From Arthrobacter sp. P2b (GTDB lineage: Bacteria > Actinomycetota > Actinomycetes > Actinomycetales > Micrococcaceae): a DNA stretch of 64,000 bases. Where the stretch lies: positions 186,001 through 250,000 of the forward strand of contig NZ_FVZL01000005.1 of NCBI RefSeq assembly GCF_900168295.1. Reading direction: 5' to 3'. Each line of letters begins with the position of its first letter. The stretch's first letter is position 1. Positions 16,793-24,819 of the stretch are shown here, piece after piece. Below the pieces are notes generated by a model. The model was not told where the DNA came from. It saw only the letters and a list, made by a program, of their open reading frames with translations, and did not search any database. Made by a program: the position numbers and the translations under genes.

Positions 16793-18856
16793 GTGTCTGA
16801 CCCTTTTGTAGGAACGCTGGTGGACAACCGGTACGCCGTCCGCTCCCGACTGGCACGCGGTGGCATGTCCACTGTCTACCTGGCGGTGGACCAGCGGCTG
16901 GAACGGGACGTCGCGCTGAAAGTGCTTCACCCGCACCTCTCCGCCGATGAAAGTTTTATCGCCAGGCTGGGGCGCGAAGCGAAAGCCGCTGCACGGCTGT
17001 CCCATCCGCACGTCGTGGGCGTCCTGGACCAGGGCAACGACGGCACCACGGCTTACCTGGTCATGGAATACATCAAGGGCCACACCCTCCGTGACGTCAT
17101 CAACAGCAAAGGTGCCCTGCCGCCGCGTCTGGCACTTGCCCTCATTGACCCCGTTGTCGAGGGCCTAGCCGCGGCCCACGCCGCCGGCTTCATCCACCGG
17201 GACGTCAAGCCCGAAAATGTCCTGATTTCGGATGACGGCAGGATCAAGATCGGCGACTTTGGACTGGCGAGGGCGGTCACGACGTCCACGAGCTCCGGAA
17301 CCCTCATGGGAACGGTCGCCTACGTCTCTCCTGAGCTGGTCCTGGGAAAACCGGCGGACGCCCGGAGCGACGTCTACTCCGTGGGCATCATGCTGTTCGA
17401 GATGCTCACCGGACAACAGCCGTTCGACGGTGAGGTCCCCATCCAGGTCGCCTACCAGCATGTGAACGGAACAGTGGGCCCGCCCTCGGCCCTGGTGCCG
17501 GGTTTGGCAGGCGAAGTGGACGAGCTGGTGCAATGGTGCACTGCCAACGATCCGGAGAACCGGCCGGTGGACGGAAATGCACTGCTGCACGAGCTGCGCC
17601 ACATCCGGACCCACCTGACAGACGCCGAGCTGGATCTGCAGCCGCCGGCGGCCCCGGACCCTGCCGGCTCCCCTCACCGGACCGAGTTCATCGCGCGGAC
17701 CAGCAATCCAACAAGCATCCTGCCCTCGGGCCGGCCAGCCCCGCCGCCCTACGTTCCGCTGCAGGGGCAGGAATCATCGGACCGAAACACCGGCCATGCA
17801 GCCCATGGGAGCCACATCCTTACGCCACCCGGCGAAGATGCCGAAGAGGCCTGGGCTCCCCCGACGCCGTTGCCCAGCAAGCGGGCACAGCGTAAATCGG
17901 AGAAGGAAGAGGAGAAGGCCCGCGCCCGCGCTGCGGCCACCCCGGCCAGGACGCTGCGCGAAGGCAATCCCCGCCGGCGTGGGGTGCTCTGGGTGGTTGT
18001 CCTGGTCCTGGCCGCCTTGCTGGCCACGGGAGCAGGATGGTTCTTTGGCATGGGACCGGGGGCCGCTGCCACGATTCCCGAGGTGGCAAACAAGACCGTC
18101 GCCCAGGCCCAGCAGGTGCTCAGCGATGCCGGCTTCAGGTCCACCACCAGCGACGTTTTCGACGAGAACGTCCCCACCGGCCTGGTGGTGGGCAGCGAGC
18201 CCGGGGCGGGGACGGAAATCCGTAGATTCCAGCCGGTATCCCTGTTCGTCTCGAAGGGACCCCAGCTGTTCCCCCTGCCGCAACTGACCGGCGGGACGCT
18301 GGACGAAGCCAAGAACGCACTTAATGCTGCCGGGATGGCACTGGGCACGGTCACGGAAGAGTTCAACGAGGAGGCGCCGGCCGGCGTCGTCCTCTCCCAG
18401 GACCCGGCGTCCGGCACGCCCGCCCGGCGCGGGACTCCGGTGGGCATGGCCGTCTCCAAGGGACCTGAGCCCATTCCCGTCCCCTCGGTGGTGGGCCAGG
18501 ACGAGAAGGATGCCGAAGACGCCATCGAGGCGGCCGGCCTGCGCGCCGAGGTGGCACGCGAAGAGGTGTTCGACAGGAACATTCCCGAGGGCGCGGTTGT
18601 CAGCCAGTCACCGGCCAGCGGCACGCTGACCCGTGGCGGCACGGTCACCCTGACCATCTCGAAGGGCCCGAGGATGGTGGAAGTGCCCAGCTACATCGGC
18701 CGGCAGGCCACCGAGGCCCGTCGGGCACTGGAGGCCCTGGGCTTCCAGGTGCGGGTCAACGATGTGCTGGGCGGGTTCTTTGGAACCGTCCGCGACCAGG
18801 ATCCGGTGGATACCGAGGTTCCCGAAGGTTCCGTGATCACCCTGACGGTGGTGTAG
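16793..18856 (+). CDS. pknL: PASTA-domain Ser/Thr protein kinase, PknL-like
   Basis: Transmembrane Hanks-type kinase sensing cell-wall fragments. The kinase domain covers roughly residues 10-275, with glycine loop ARGGMSTVY, VAIK-type lysine in VALKVL, catalytic HRDVKPEN, DFGLA and an activation-loop TSTSSGTLMGT. A Pro-rich and then a Lys/Arg-rich juxtamembrane linker leads to one membrane segment (GVLWVVVLVLAALLATGAGW) and four PASTA repeats. I prefer the GTG at 16793 (AGGA upstream); the GTG at 16781 would add four residues. The Rv2175c-like gene close by supports PknL rather than PknB. Confidence 0.92.
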   Translation: MSDPFVGTLVDNRYAVRSRLARGGMSTVYLAVDQRLERDVALKVLHPHLSADESFIARLGREAKAAARLSHPHVVGVLDQGNDGTTAYLVMEYIKGHTLRDVINSKGALPPRLALALIDPVVEGLAAAHAAGFIHRDVKPENVLISDDGRIKIGDFGLARAVTTSTSSGTLMGTVAYVSPELVLGKPADARSDVYSVGIMLFEMLTGQQPFDGEVPIQVAYQHVNGTVGPPSALVPGLAGEVDELVQWCTANDPENRPVDGNALLHELRHIRTHLTDAELDLQPPAAPDPAGSPHRTEFIARTSNPTSILPSGRPAPPPYVPLQGQESSDRNTGHAAHGSHILTPPGEDAEEAWAPPTPLPSKRAQRKSEKEEEKARARAAATPARTLREGNPRRRGVLWVVVLVLAALLATGAGWFFGMGPGAAATIPEVANKTVAQAQQVLSDAGFRSTTSDVFDENVPTGLVVGSEPGAGTEIRRFQPVSLFVSKGPQLFPLPQLTGGTLDEAKNALNAAGMALGTVTEEFNEEAPAGVVLSQDPASGTPARRGTPVGMAVSKGPEPIPVPSVVGQDEKDAEDAIEAAGLRAEVAREEVFDRNIPEGAVVSQSPASGTLTRGGTVTLTISKGPRMVEVPSYIGRQATEARRALEALGFQVRVNDVLGGFFGTVRDQDPVDTEVPEGSVITLTVV

Positions 18857-18878
18857 GCGGAAACCCGCCTACACCACC
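18847..18878. terminator. Bidirectional terminator that includes the kinase stop codon
   Basis: A perfect 14-bp stem (18847-18860 with 18865-18878) and 4-base loop. The left arm contains the last two codons and the TAG stop of the kinase gene. It lies between two convergent genes and can serve both strands, although neither side has a long T-run. Confidence 0.7.
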
Positions 18879-18886
18879 GAGCAGGA

Positions 18887-20278
18887 TCAGTGCTTGGCGA
18901 GGGCGCCGGCCACCAGGAAGGCCATTTCCAGGGACTGCATGTGGTTCAGCCTCGGATCGCAGACTGATTCGTAGCGGTCAAGGAAGGCGTCCTGGTCGAT
19001 TGGATCGGCGCCTCCAAGGCATTCGGCGACGTCGTCACCGGTCATTTCGACGTGCAGGCCGCCGGGGACCGTTCCCAGGGCGTGGTGCACCTCGAAGAAG
19101 CCGCGCACCTCGTCGATGACGTCGTCGAAGTTCCGTGTCTTGTAGCCGTTGGGGGACGTGACGGTGTTGCCGTGCATGGGGTCTGTAACCCAGAGCACCT
19201 GGGCGCCGGAAGCGGTGACTTTCTGGACGACGGCGGGCAGCTTCTCGCGAATGTTGCCGGCACCCATGCGGGTGATGAAGGTCAGGCGGCCGGGTTCGCG
19301 CTCCGGGTCCAGCCGGTCGATCAGGCGCAGGGCATCATCACCGGTGGTGGACGGGCCCAGCTTGACCCCGATGGGGTTCCTGACGCGGGACAGGAAGTCC
19401 ACGTGGGCGTGGTCAAGTTCCCTGGTCCGCTCCCCGATCCACAGGAAGTGGGCGGAGGTGTCGTACGGGAAGCCGGTGCGGGAGTCGATCCGCGTCAGCG
19501 CCCGCTCGTAATCCAGCAGCAGGGCTTCATGGCTGGCGAAGAATTCAACGCGCTTGAGGGCCTCGAAGTCTGCGCCACAGGAAGCCATGAACTTGATGGC
19601 GCGGTCGATGTCCCGGGCCAGCGACTCGTAGCGGGCGTGGGCGGGGTTCTCGGTGAAGCCCTTGTTCCACTGGTGCACAGAGCGCAGGTCGGCGAACCCG
19701 CCCTGGGTAAAGGCCCGGATCAGGTTCAGGGTGGAAGCGGAGGTGTGGTACGCGCGGAGCATGCGCGCGGCGTCGTGGCCGCGGGACTCCGGCGTGAAGT
19801 CGTACCCGTTGACGATGTCGCCGCGGTAGGCGGGAAGGGTGACGCCGTCCCGGGTTTCGTCATTGGACGACCGCGGCTTGGCGAACTGCCCGGCCATCCG
19901 GCCCATCTTGATGACGGGCATGGCGGCACCGTACGTGAGCACCACCGCCATCTGGAGGATGGTCTTCACCCGGGCGCTGATCTTGTCCGCCGTGGCGGCC
20001 TCGAAGGTTTCGGCGCAGTCGCCGCCCTGCAGGAGGAATGCCTTGCCCTGGGCTGCTGCCGCGAGCCGCTCACGCAGCACGTCCACCTCGCCGGCGAACA
20101 CCAGCGGGGGAAGCGCGGAAAGTTCCTTCACCGAGGCGTCGAAGACTTCCCTGTCCTGCCAGCTGGGCTGCTGGGAGATGGGAAGGTCCCGCCAGTCGTC
20201 AAGTCCTGGATAGTTGGCCGCGCCGCTCTGGGCGGTGCTGGACAGCGAAAAGGCGGGTTTTGCAGATAGCTCAGTCAC
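18887..20278 (-). CDS. aroG: Class II 3-deoxy-7-phosphoheptulonate (DAHP) synthase
   Basis: First enzyme of the shikimate pathway, joining phosphoenolpyruvate and erythrose 4-phosphate. At 463 residues it is the plant-like class II form typical of actinobacteria. Visible motifs are LQGGDCAETFE (metal-binding cysteine), KMGRMAGQFAKPRS, PIGVKLGPSTTGDD and WVTDPMHGNT. The start is GTG at 20278. It is convergent with the PASTA kinase, an arrangement also seen near pknL in mycobacteria. Confidence 0.96.
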   Translation of the reverse strand: MTELSAKPAFSLSSTAQSGAANYPGLDDWRDLPISQQPSWQDREVFDASVKELSALPPLVFAGEVDVLRERLAAAAQGKAFLLQGGDCAETFEAATADKISARVKTILQMAVVLTYGAAMPVIKMGRMAGQFAKPRSSNDETRDGVTLPAYRGDIVNGYDFTPESRGHDAARMLRAYHTSASTLNLIRAFTQGGFADLRSVHQWNKGFTENPAHARYESLARDIDRAIKFMASCGADFEALKRVEFFASHEALLLDYERALTRIDSRTGFPYDTSAHFLWIGERTRELDHAHVDFLSRVRNPIGVKLGPSTTGDDALRLIDRLDPEREPGRLTFITRMGAGNIREKLPAVVQKVTASGAQVLWVTDPMHGNTVTSPNGYKTRNFDDVIDEVRGFFEVHHALGTVPGGLHVEMTGDDVAECLGGADPIDQDAFLDRYESVCDPRLNHMQSLEMAFLVAGALAKH

Positions 20279-20375
20279 CCTCTAAGACTAACGGCAGCGC
20301 AGGTTTGCTGGACACCACACCGTCACGGTGACTGAAGCGGGCGTCACAACAGCCGCGCGGCGAAGGCTGCTCCGG

Positions 20376-21182
20376 TTATCCGGCAGCGGCAGCGCCGCCG
20401 TCGTCCTTCCTGGCGCGTTCACCGGTGGCGCCGGAATCCGCGGCCCCTTCCGCTGGCTCCGGCGAAGCCAGGGGTTCGGCGGCTGCCGCCGGTTCCACCG
20501 GTTTGCCGGCCAACCGAAGCTTCACGACGGCCGCGTACTCGTCCACGTATTCCTGCCCGGAGAGCCGCATGAGTTCGAACATGATCTGGTCCGTGACTTT
20601 CCGTTGGACGTCACGGTCCTCGGCCTGGTCCCGGTAGGTGCTGAAGTCCAGCGGTTCACCAAAGATCATGCCGATCCGGCGGATGTTGGGCAGCCGTTTC
20701 CCGATGGGCTGGACCTTGTCGGTGCCGATCATGGCGACCGGGATGACCGGGACTCCGGCCTGCAGCGCCAGCCGGGCCACGCCCACCTTGCCCCGGTACA
20801 GCCTGGAATCGGGGCTGCGCGTGCCTTCGGGATAGATGCCCAGCAGCCCGCCGTGGTTCAGGACGTCCATTCCGGCGCTGAGGGAGGCGGCGGACGCTGC
20901 ACCACCGGAGCGGTCCATGGGCAGCTGGTTGGTCAGGCGGAAGAACATGGCCGTCAGCCTGCCCTTGATCCCGGTGCCCGTGAAGTACTCGGACTTGGCC
21001 AGGAAGACCACGGGACGGCGGACCATCAGCGGCATAAAGATCGAGTCGGAAAACGACAGGTGGTTGGAAGCGATGATCGCTGCCCCCTGCGCCGGGATGT
21101 TGTCCAGCCCCTTGACCCAGGGACGGAAAAGAAGCTTCAGAACCGGCCCCAGGAAGATCCTTTTCATGACCCAATAGAACAC
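20376..21182 (-). CDS. 1-acyl-sn-glycerol-3-phosphate acyltransferase family protein (PlsC-like)
   Basis: Membrane-associated acyltransferase, probably of phospholipid synthesis. The catalytic motif is NHLSFSD (HX4D) and the substrate motif is GIYPEGTRSPD. The protein has 268 residues; the last 30 or so form an acidic, Ala/Pro-rich tail. Start is GTG at 21182. A second PlsC-like gene lies at 38039-38758, so the two may differ in substrate. I see no gene in the 97 bp between this gene and the DAHP synthase start. Confidence 0.88.
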   Translation of the reverse strand: MFYWVMKRIFLGPVLKLLFRPWVKGLDNIPAQGAAIIASNHLSFSDSIFMPLMVRRPVVFLAKSEYFTGTGIKGRLTAMFFRLTNQLPMDRSGGAASAASLSAGMDVLNHGGLLGIYPEGTRSPDSRLYRGKVGVARLALQAGVPVIPVAMIGTDKVQPIGKRLPNIRRIGMIFGEPLDFSTYRDQAEDRDVQRKVTDQIMFELMRLSGQEYVDEYAAVVKLRLAGKPVEPAAAAEPLASPEPAEGAADSGATGERARKDDGGAAAAG

Positions 21183-21293
21183 GTGGTGAACCTCTCCGGA
21201 AGGCGGCCCTCAGGCTCCGCGCCGGGCCTGGTCAGCAGTCCAATGCAACCCTACTCTAGTGAGATTTGTCCGGAACAGTGACACGATGGAGTC

Positions 21294-22082
21294 ATGACTG
21301 AAAGCAGCATCCCGCCCCGTCCTGCCGCTTTCAGCTATCCGGGCCATGGGGCGAACGCACGTATTGGCGTCGCCATCTGCCACGGCTTCACGGGCAGTCC
21401 ACTCAGCGTGATGCCCTGGGCGGAGCACCTTGCGGGGCAGGGTTACGCCGTGACCGTCCCGCTGTTGCCCGGGCACGGAACCGACTGGCGCCAGCTCGCC
21501 CGCACGCGCTGGACCGAGTGGTACCGCAGCTACGAAACAGCTTTCCTGGAACTCCAGTCGCAGACCGACACGTGTTTCGTGGCGGGGCTGTCCATGGGCG
21601 GGGCGGTGGCCCTGTTGACCGCGTCCCGGCACAGCGTGGCAGGGGTCTCAGTGGTCAACCCCGGCCTGAGTTTCTATGACCGCCGGGTCCGGGTCATCGG
21701 GGTCCTCAAATACTTTCAACGGACCACCATCCCCCTCCAGGAAGAACAGACGACGGCGCCGGCCACCGAGGATGGTGACTACACCCGCACTCCGCTCTCG
21801 GCAGTGCATGAGCTCAAGAAGCTCTTCGGGGCGGCCATCCGTGGCCTGCCGGGCGTCACGGCACCGGTGCAGGTGTTCAAATCGCTGACTGACGCCGTGG
21901 TTCCGCCAACCTCCCTTGAGATGCTTCGACAACGGCTTCCTGCGGGGCTTGAAGAAGTGGTTGGCCTTGATAGCAGCGGCCATGTGGCTACGCTGGACGT
22001 TGACGCGCCGGAGATCTTTGCCAGGTCCAGCGCATTCATCCGCGCCCATTCCCGCCAGACCAGCACTTCGGAGACGCCATGA
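21294..22082 (+). CDS. Alpha/beta-hydrolase (carboxylesterase or monoacylglycerol lipase type), copy 1
   Basis: Serine hydrolase of 262 residues. The nucleophile elbow is AGLSMGGAVAL and the oxyanion-hole segment is CHGFTGSPLS. The catalytic aspartate is likely in LTDAVVPP and the histidine in SSGHVATLD. It resembles Est30/YvaK-type carboxylesterases. The next gene is a clear paralogue, joined by an ATGA overlap. There is no signal peptide, so a cytoplasmic role on lipids or esters is likely; the substrate is unknown. Confidence 0.88.
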   Translation: MTESSIPPRPAAFSYPGHGANARIGVAICHGFTGSPLSVMPWAEHLAGQGYAVTVPLLPGHGTDWRQLARTRWTEWYRSYETAFLELQSQTDTCFVAGLSMGGAVALLTASRHSVAGVSVVNPGLSFYDRRVRVIGVLKYFQRTTIPLQEEQTTAPATEDGDYTRTPLSAVHELKKLFGAAIRGLPGVTAPVQVFKSLTDAVVPPTSLEMLRQRLPAGLEEVVGLDSSGHVATLDVDAPEIFARSSAFIRAHSRQTSTSETP

Positions 22083-22897
22083 CCTCCAGCCCGGACCACA
22101 GTCCCTTCAGCAGCATGTCCAGCGGTGAAGGGCCGCGGACGGGCGTGGTCCTTTCGCACGGTTTCACCGGAAGCCCGCATGGACTCCGTGCATGGGCCCA
22201 TGCCTTTGCCGCGGCCGGTTTCGCGGTCCGGATGCCGCTGCTGCCCGGCCACGGGACCAGCTGGCAGGACCTCTCCCGGACACGGTGGCAGCAGTGGCAC
22301 GGCGCCCTGGACGACGCCTACCTCGAACTCGAGGCTGAATGCGACCACGTCTTCGCCGCCGGGTTGAGCATGGGCGGTGCGCTGGCGTTGCGGATTGCGG
22401 CCACCAGGCCGGTCAGCGGCGTGGTGCTGGTAAACCCCGGGCTGGTCATCGACGATCCCCGCGCCCCGCTGGCCGGGATCCTGAAGCTGGTCATGAAGAC
22501 CACCCCTGCCATCGCAAACGACATCCTCAAAGCGGGAATGGACGAAGGCGCGTACCTGCGCACGCCGGTGGCCGCCGCCCACGAGCTGAATAAAATGTTC
22601 AAGGACACTGTGCGGCTTCTCCCCCGGGTTACCGCTCCCGTCCAGGTGTACCGGTCCGCTGTGGACCACGTTGTCTCCGATACGAGCATCGCCGCGCTGC
22701 GGCGCGGGTTGACGCATGCGCCCCTGGAACTGGTGAGGCTCAACAACAGCTACCACGTGGCCACGATGGACAACGACGCCGAGCAGATTTTCCAGGGCTC
22801 GGTGGACTTCATCCGCCGTGTGCTTCCTGCCGCCGAACCCTCCGGGACAACAACGCCGGCAGCGGCAGGCCAGGAGGCCCGGCATGACCAGGCATGA
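22079..22897 (+). CDS. Alpha/beta-hydrolase (carboxylesterase or monoacylglycerol lipase type), copy 2
   Basis: Paralogue of the preceding gene. It shares the HGFTGSPHGLRAWA oxyanion segment, the PLLPGHGTSW loop, the nucleophile elbow AGLSMGGALALR and a histidine in NNSYHVATMD. The 272-residue protein has no signal peptide. The tandem arrangement with four-base overlap points to local duplication and coexpression, perhaps with different substrates. It overlaps the following membrane protein gene by 14 bp. Confidence 0.88.
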   Translation: MTSSPDHSPFSSMSSGEGPRTGVVLSHGFTGSPHGLRAWAHAFAAAGFAVRMPLLPGHGTSWQDLSRTRWQQWHGALDDAYLELEAECDHVFAAGLSMGGALALRIAATRPVSGVVLVNPGLVIDDPRAPLAGILKLVMKTTPAIANDILKAGMDEGAYLRTPVAAAHELNKMFKDTVRLLPRVTAPVQVYRSAVDHVVSDTSIAALRRGLTHAPLELVRLNNSYHVATMDNDAEQIFQGSVDFIRRVLPAAEPSGTTTPAAAGQEARHDQA

Positions 22898-23486
22898 CTC
22901 CGGATCCCCCGATTCCCAGGACCAGGGCGCGAACCAGGACGATGCCGTCTGGCTGGACCTGGTGGCGCGGCTGGAAGCAGACTCCCCGCCCCCTGGCCCG
23001 CGCCATGCAGCACCGGATTCCCGCCCCGGAACAACGGACGCCGGCGCGCCGGCCGGAGCGGGCAGCCCCGCCGACCATCCGGGAAGGGCGTCGTTCCGGG
23101 ACTTCGATCCCCTGGGCCTGGCCGGGGCAGCGCCGGCCGAACTGTCCGCAGCGGAACGTGAGGCGTCCCGCGCCGGGACAGGCGAGGACGGCGCCGATGC
23201 ACCCGAAGCTCCGGCGGGTCCGCGGGATTATGGAGTGGACGACGACGAGGGCGCCTTCGTCCCCGAGGAACCTCCCAGCCTGTCAGGCACGGATCCGCTG
23301 ACCATGCTCGCCTGGCTGGCTGCCGTGGGCGGGCCGGTGGCACTGCTGCTCTCGGCTATGTTTTGGCGTTCCGCGCCGCTGCTGGCCGTCGTGGGAATCG
23401 TGGCTGCGTTTGTGCTGGGAACGGTGTACCTGATCATGAAGCTTCCCCAGGAAAAAGACGAGGACGACGACGGCGCCAGGGTTTAG
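22884..23486 (+). CDS. Hypothetical membrane protein with long acidic N-terminal region
   Basis: Unrecognised 200-residue protein. About 135 residues of Asp/Glu/Pro/Gly-rich, probably disordered sequence are followed by two membrane segments (MLAWLAAVGGPVALLLSAMF and PLLAVVGIVAAFVLGTVYLI), then a short charged tail. The frame is open from 22818, but the ATG at 22884 gives the smallest overlap with the lipase gene. Cotranscription with the two lipases is likely. Function unknown. Confidence 0.75.
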   Translation: MTRHDSGSPDSQDQGANQDDAVWLDLVARLEADSPPPGPRHAAPDSRPGTTDAGAPAGAGSPADHPGRASFRDFDPLGLAGAAPAELSAAEREASRAGTGEDGADAPEAPAGPRDYGVDDDEGAFVPEEPPSLSGTDPLTMLAWLAAVGGPVALLLSAMFWRSAPLLAVVGIVAAFVLGTVYLIMKLPQEKDEDDDGARV

Positions 23487-23547
23487 CGTCGCCAAACGGG
23501 CCGGGCATGCTCCTCTGCCCGGCGCCGCCGGCAAGCGGACCGTTGCG

Positions 23548-24639
23548 TCAGCTGCGGACCCTGCTGCTGACCCGTGACAGGTCGGCGGCACCAATCAGTC
23601 CGGCGTTCGGTCCGAGGGCGGCAAGCTGGATTCCCGCGGCCGGGCGGAAGCCGCGTCCGGTCAGGTTCCGGGCGAACGCCTTTTGCGCCGGTTCCACCAG
23701 CAGGTCTCCGGCCGAACACAATCCGCCGCCGATGACGAACAGCCCCGGGTCGAGCGCTGCGGCCAGGTTGGCGAGTCCGAGGCCAAGCCATTCCCCCACT
23801 TCCTCAATAAGCTCCCGCGAGGCGGCGTCACCAGCCAACGCCAGTTCGGTCACGATGGCACCGGTGATGGTCTCGGCGCGCCCGCCCACTGCTCCCAGCA
23901 GGTCCTGGGCCATTGGGGAGTTGCTGCGGGCCAGGATCCTCGCTTCGCGGCCCAGTGCGTTGCCCGATGCGTACTGCTCCCAGCACCCGCGGTTGCCGCA
24001 CTCGCAGCGGTGCCCGCCGGGCATGATGACCTGGTGTCCGAACTCGCCGGCTACCCCAAACCGCCCGCGCTCCACCCTGCCGTCCATGACCATCGCGCCG
24101 CCGATTCCCGTTCCCAGCGTGATGCAGACCAGCCGGTCTTCGCCCTGCCCTGCCCCGAAACGCCATTCGGCCCAGGCGGCTGCGTCGGCGTCGTTGGCCA
24201 GCAGCACGGGGCGCCGCAGGAGGTGTTGCAGGTTTGCCCTCAGGGGCTCATTGCGCCAGGCCAGGTGCGGGCTGAAAAGCACCGTGCCGCCGTCGAGGTC
24301 CATCCAGCCGGCGGCGCCAATGCCCACCGAGCGGATCCGGTGCCCGCTGCCCAGCTCCTCAACCAGGTCCACGATGACCCGCTCCACTGCCCGCGGGTCG
24401 GTGCCCGGCGTGGAGCGGCGTGCCTCGCTCAGGATCGTGCCGTCGGCGTCCACCACTCCGGCCGCCACTTTGGTGCCGCCGATATCGATTCCGATCGCAA
24501 GGCCCTTCCGGCCAAGGCGCATCTGTTCACGAAAGCCGTCACCCTGCCTCCTTCCGGCCCGGTAGGAGGCAGACCGCCGCCTCCACGCTGCGGGCCTGCT
24601 GAGGGGGCCGGCCTGCTCGCCGGAGGATTGTGCGTACAT
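23548..24639 (-). CDS. glk: ROK-family glucokinase
   Basis: Cytoplasmic sugar kinase, probably phosphorylating glucose. The ATP motif is IGIDIGGTKVAAGVVD, the sugar-binding and catalytic segment is LANDADAAAWAEW, LGTGIGGAMV follows, and the ROK zinc motif is CECGNRGCWEQ. The conserved core starts about 45 residues in. The preceding Arg/Ser-rich stretch is unusual, and translation may really begin nearer the ATG at 24522. The ATG at 24639 is given here; a TTG at 24648 is also possible. A polyphosphate-dependent enzyme is not excluded, but no typical PpgK motif is obvious. Confidence 0.9.
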   Translation of the reverse strand: MYAQSSGEQAGPLSRPAAWRRRSASYRAGRRQGDGFREQMRLGRKGLAIGIDIGGTKVAAGVVDADGTILSEARRSTPGTDPRAVERVIVDLVEELGSGHRIRSVGIGAAGWMDLDGGTVLFSPHLAWRNEPLRANLQHLLRRPVLLANDADAAAWAEWRFGAGQGEDRLVCITLGTGIGGAMVMDGRVERGRFGVAGEFGHQVIMPGGHRCECGNRGCWEQYASGNALGREARILARSNSPMAQDLLGAVGGRAETITGAIVTELALAGDAASRELIEEVGEWLGLGLANLAAALDPGLFVIGGGLCSAGDLLVEPAQKAFARNLTGRGFRPAAGIQLAALGPNAGLIGAADLSRVSSRVRS

Positions 24640-24708
24640 AGTTCCCAATTCTAGGTTTTCCGCCGCCCCGGCGCCCGGACCCCCGTGGCGGTTGCGGCCG
24701 GAGAGCGA

Positions 24709-24737
24709 TTGACGGCAAAGTTACCCGCCAGTAACTT
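24709..24737 (+). promoter_or_regulatory. Predicted promoter of the acyl-CoA synthetase gene
   Basis: TTGACG (24709-24714) and TAACTT (24732-24737) are separated by 17 bp. The gene starts at 24820, giving a leader of about 75 nt with AAAGGAG before the GTG. The -10 element and most of the spacer lie within a perfect palindrome, which implies repression. Confidence 0.55.
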
Positions 24738-24738
24738 T
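24717..24738. promoter_or_regulatory. Palindromic operator within the acyl-CoA synthetase promoter
   Basis: AAAGTTAC (24717-24724) and GTAACTTT (24731-24738) form a perfect 8-bp inverted repeat with the 6-base spacer CCGCCA. Such TTAC-N6-GTAA sites suit a dimeric TetR-type repressor of fatty acid degradation genes. No such regulator is encoded next to it, so the factor is unknown. Confidence 0.6.
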
Positions 24739-24819
24739 AGATACTGCACGGTCCCGCGGCGGCGTACTAGTCTTTAGGCATACCCCCTGAGCGGGACTTC
24801 GGATATCAAAGGAGCTATA

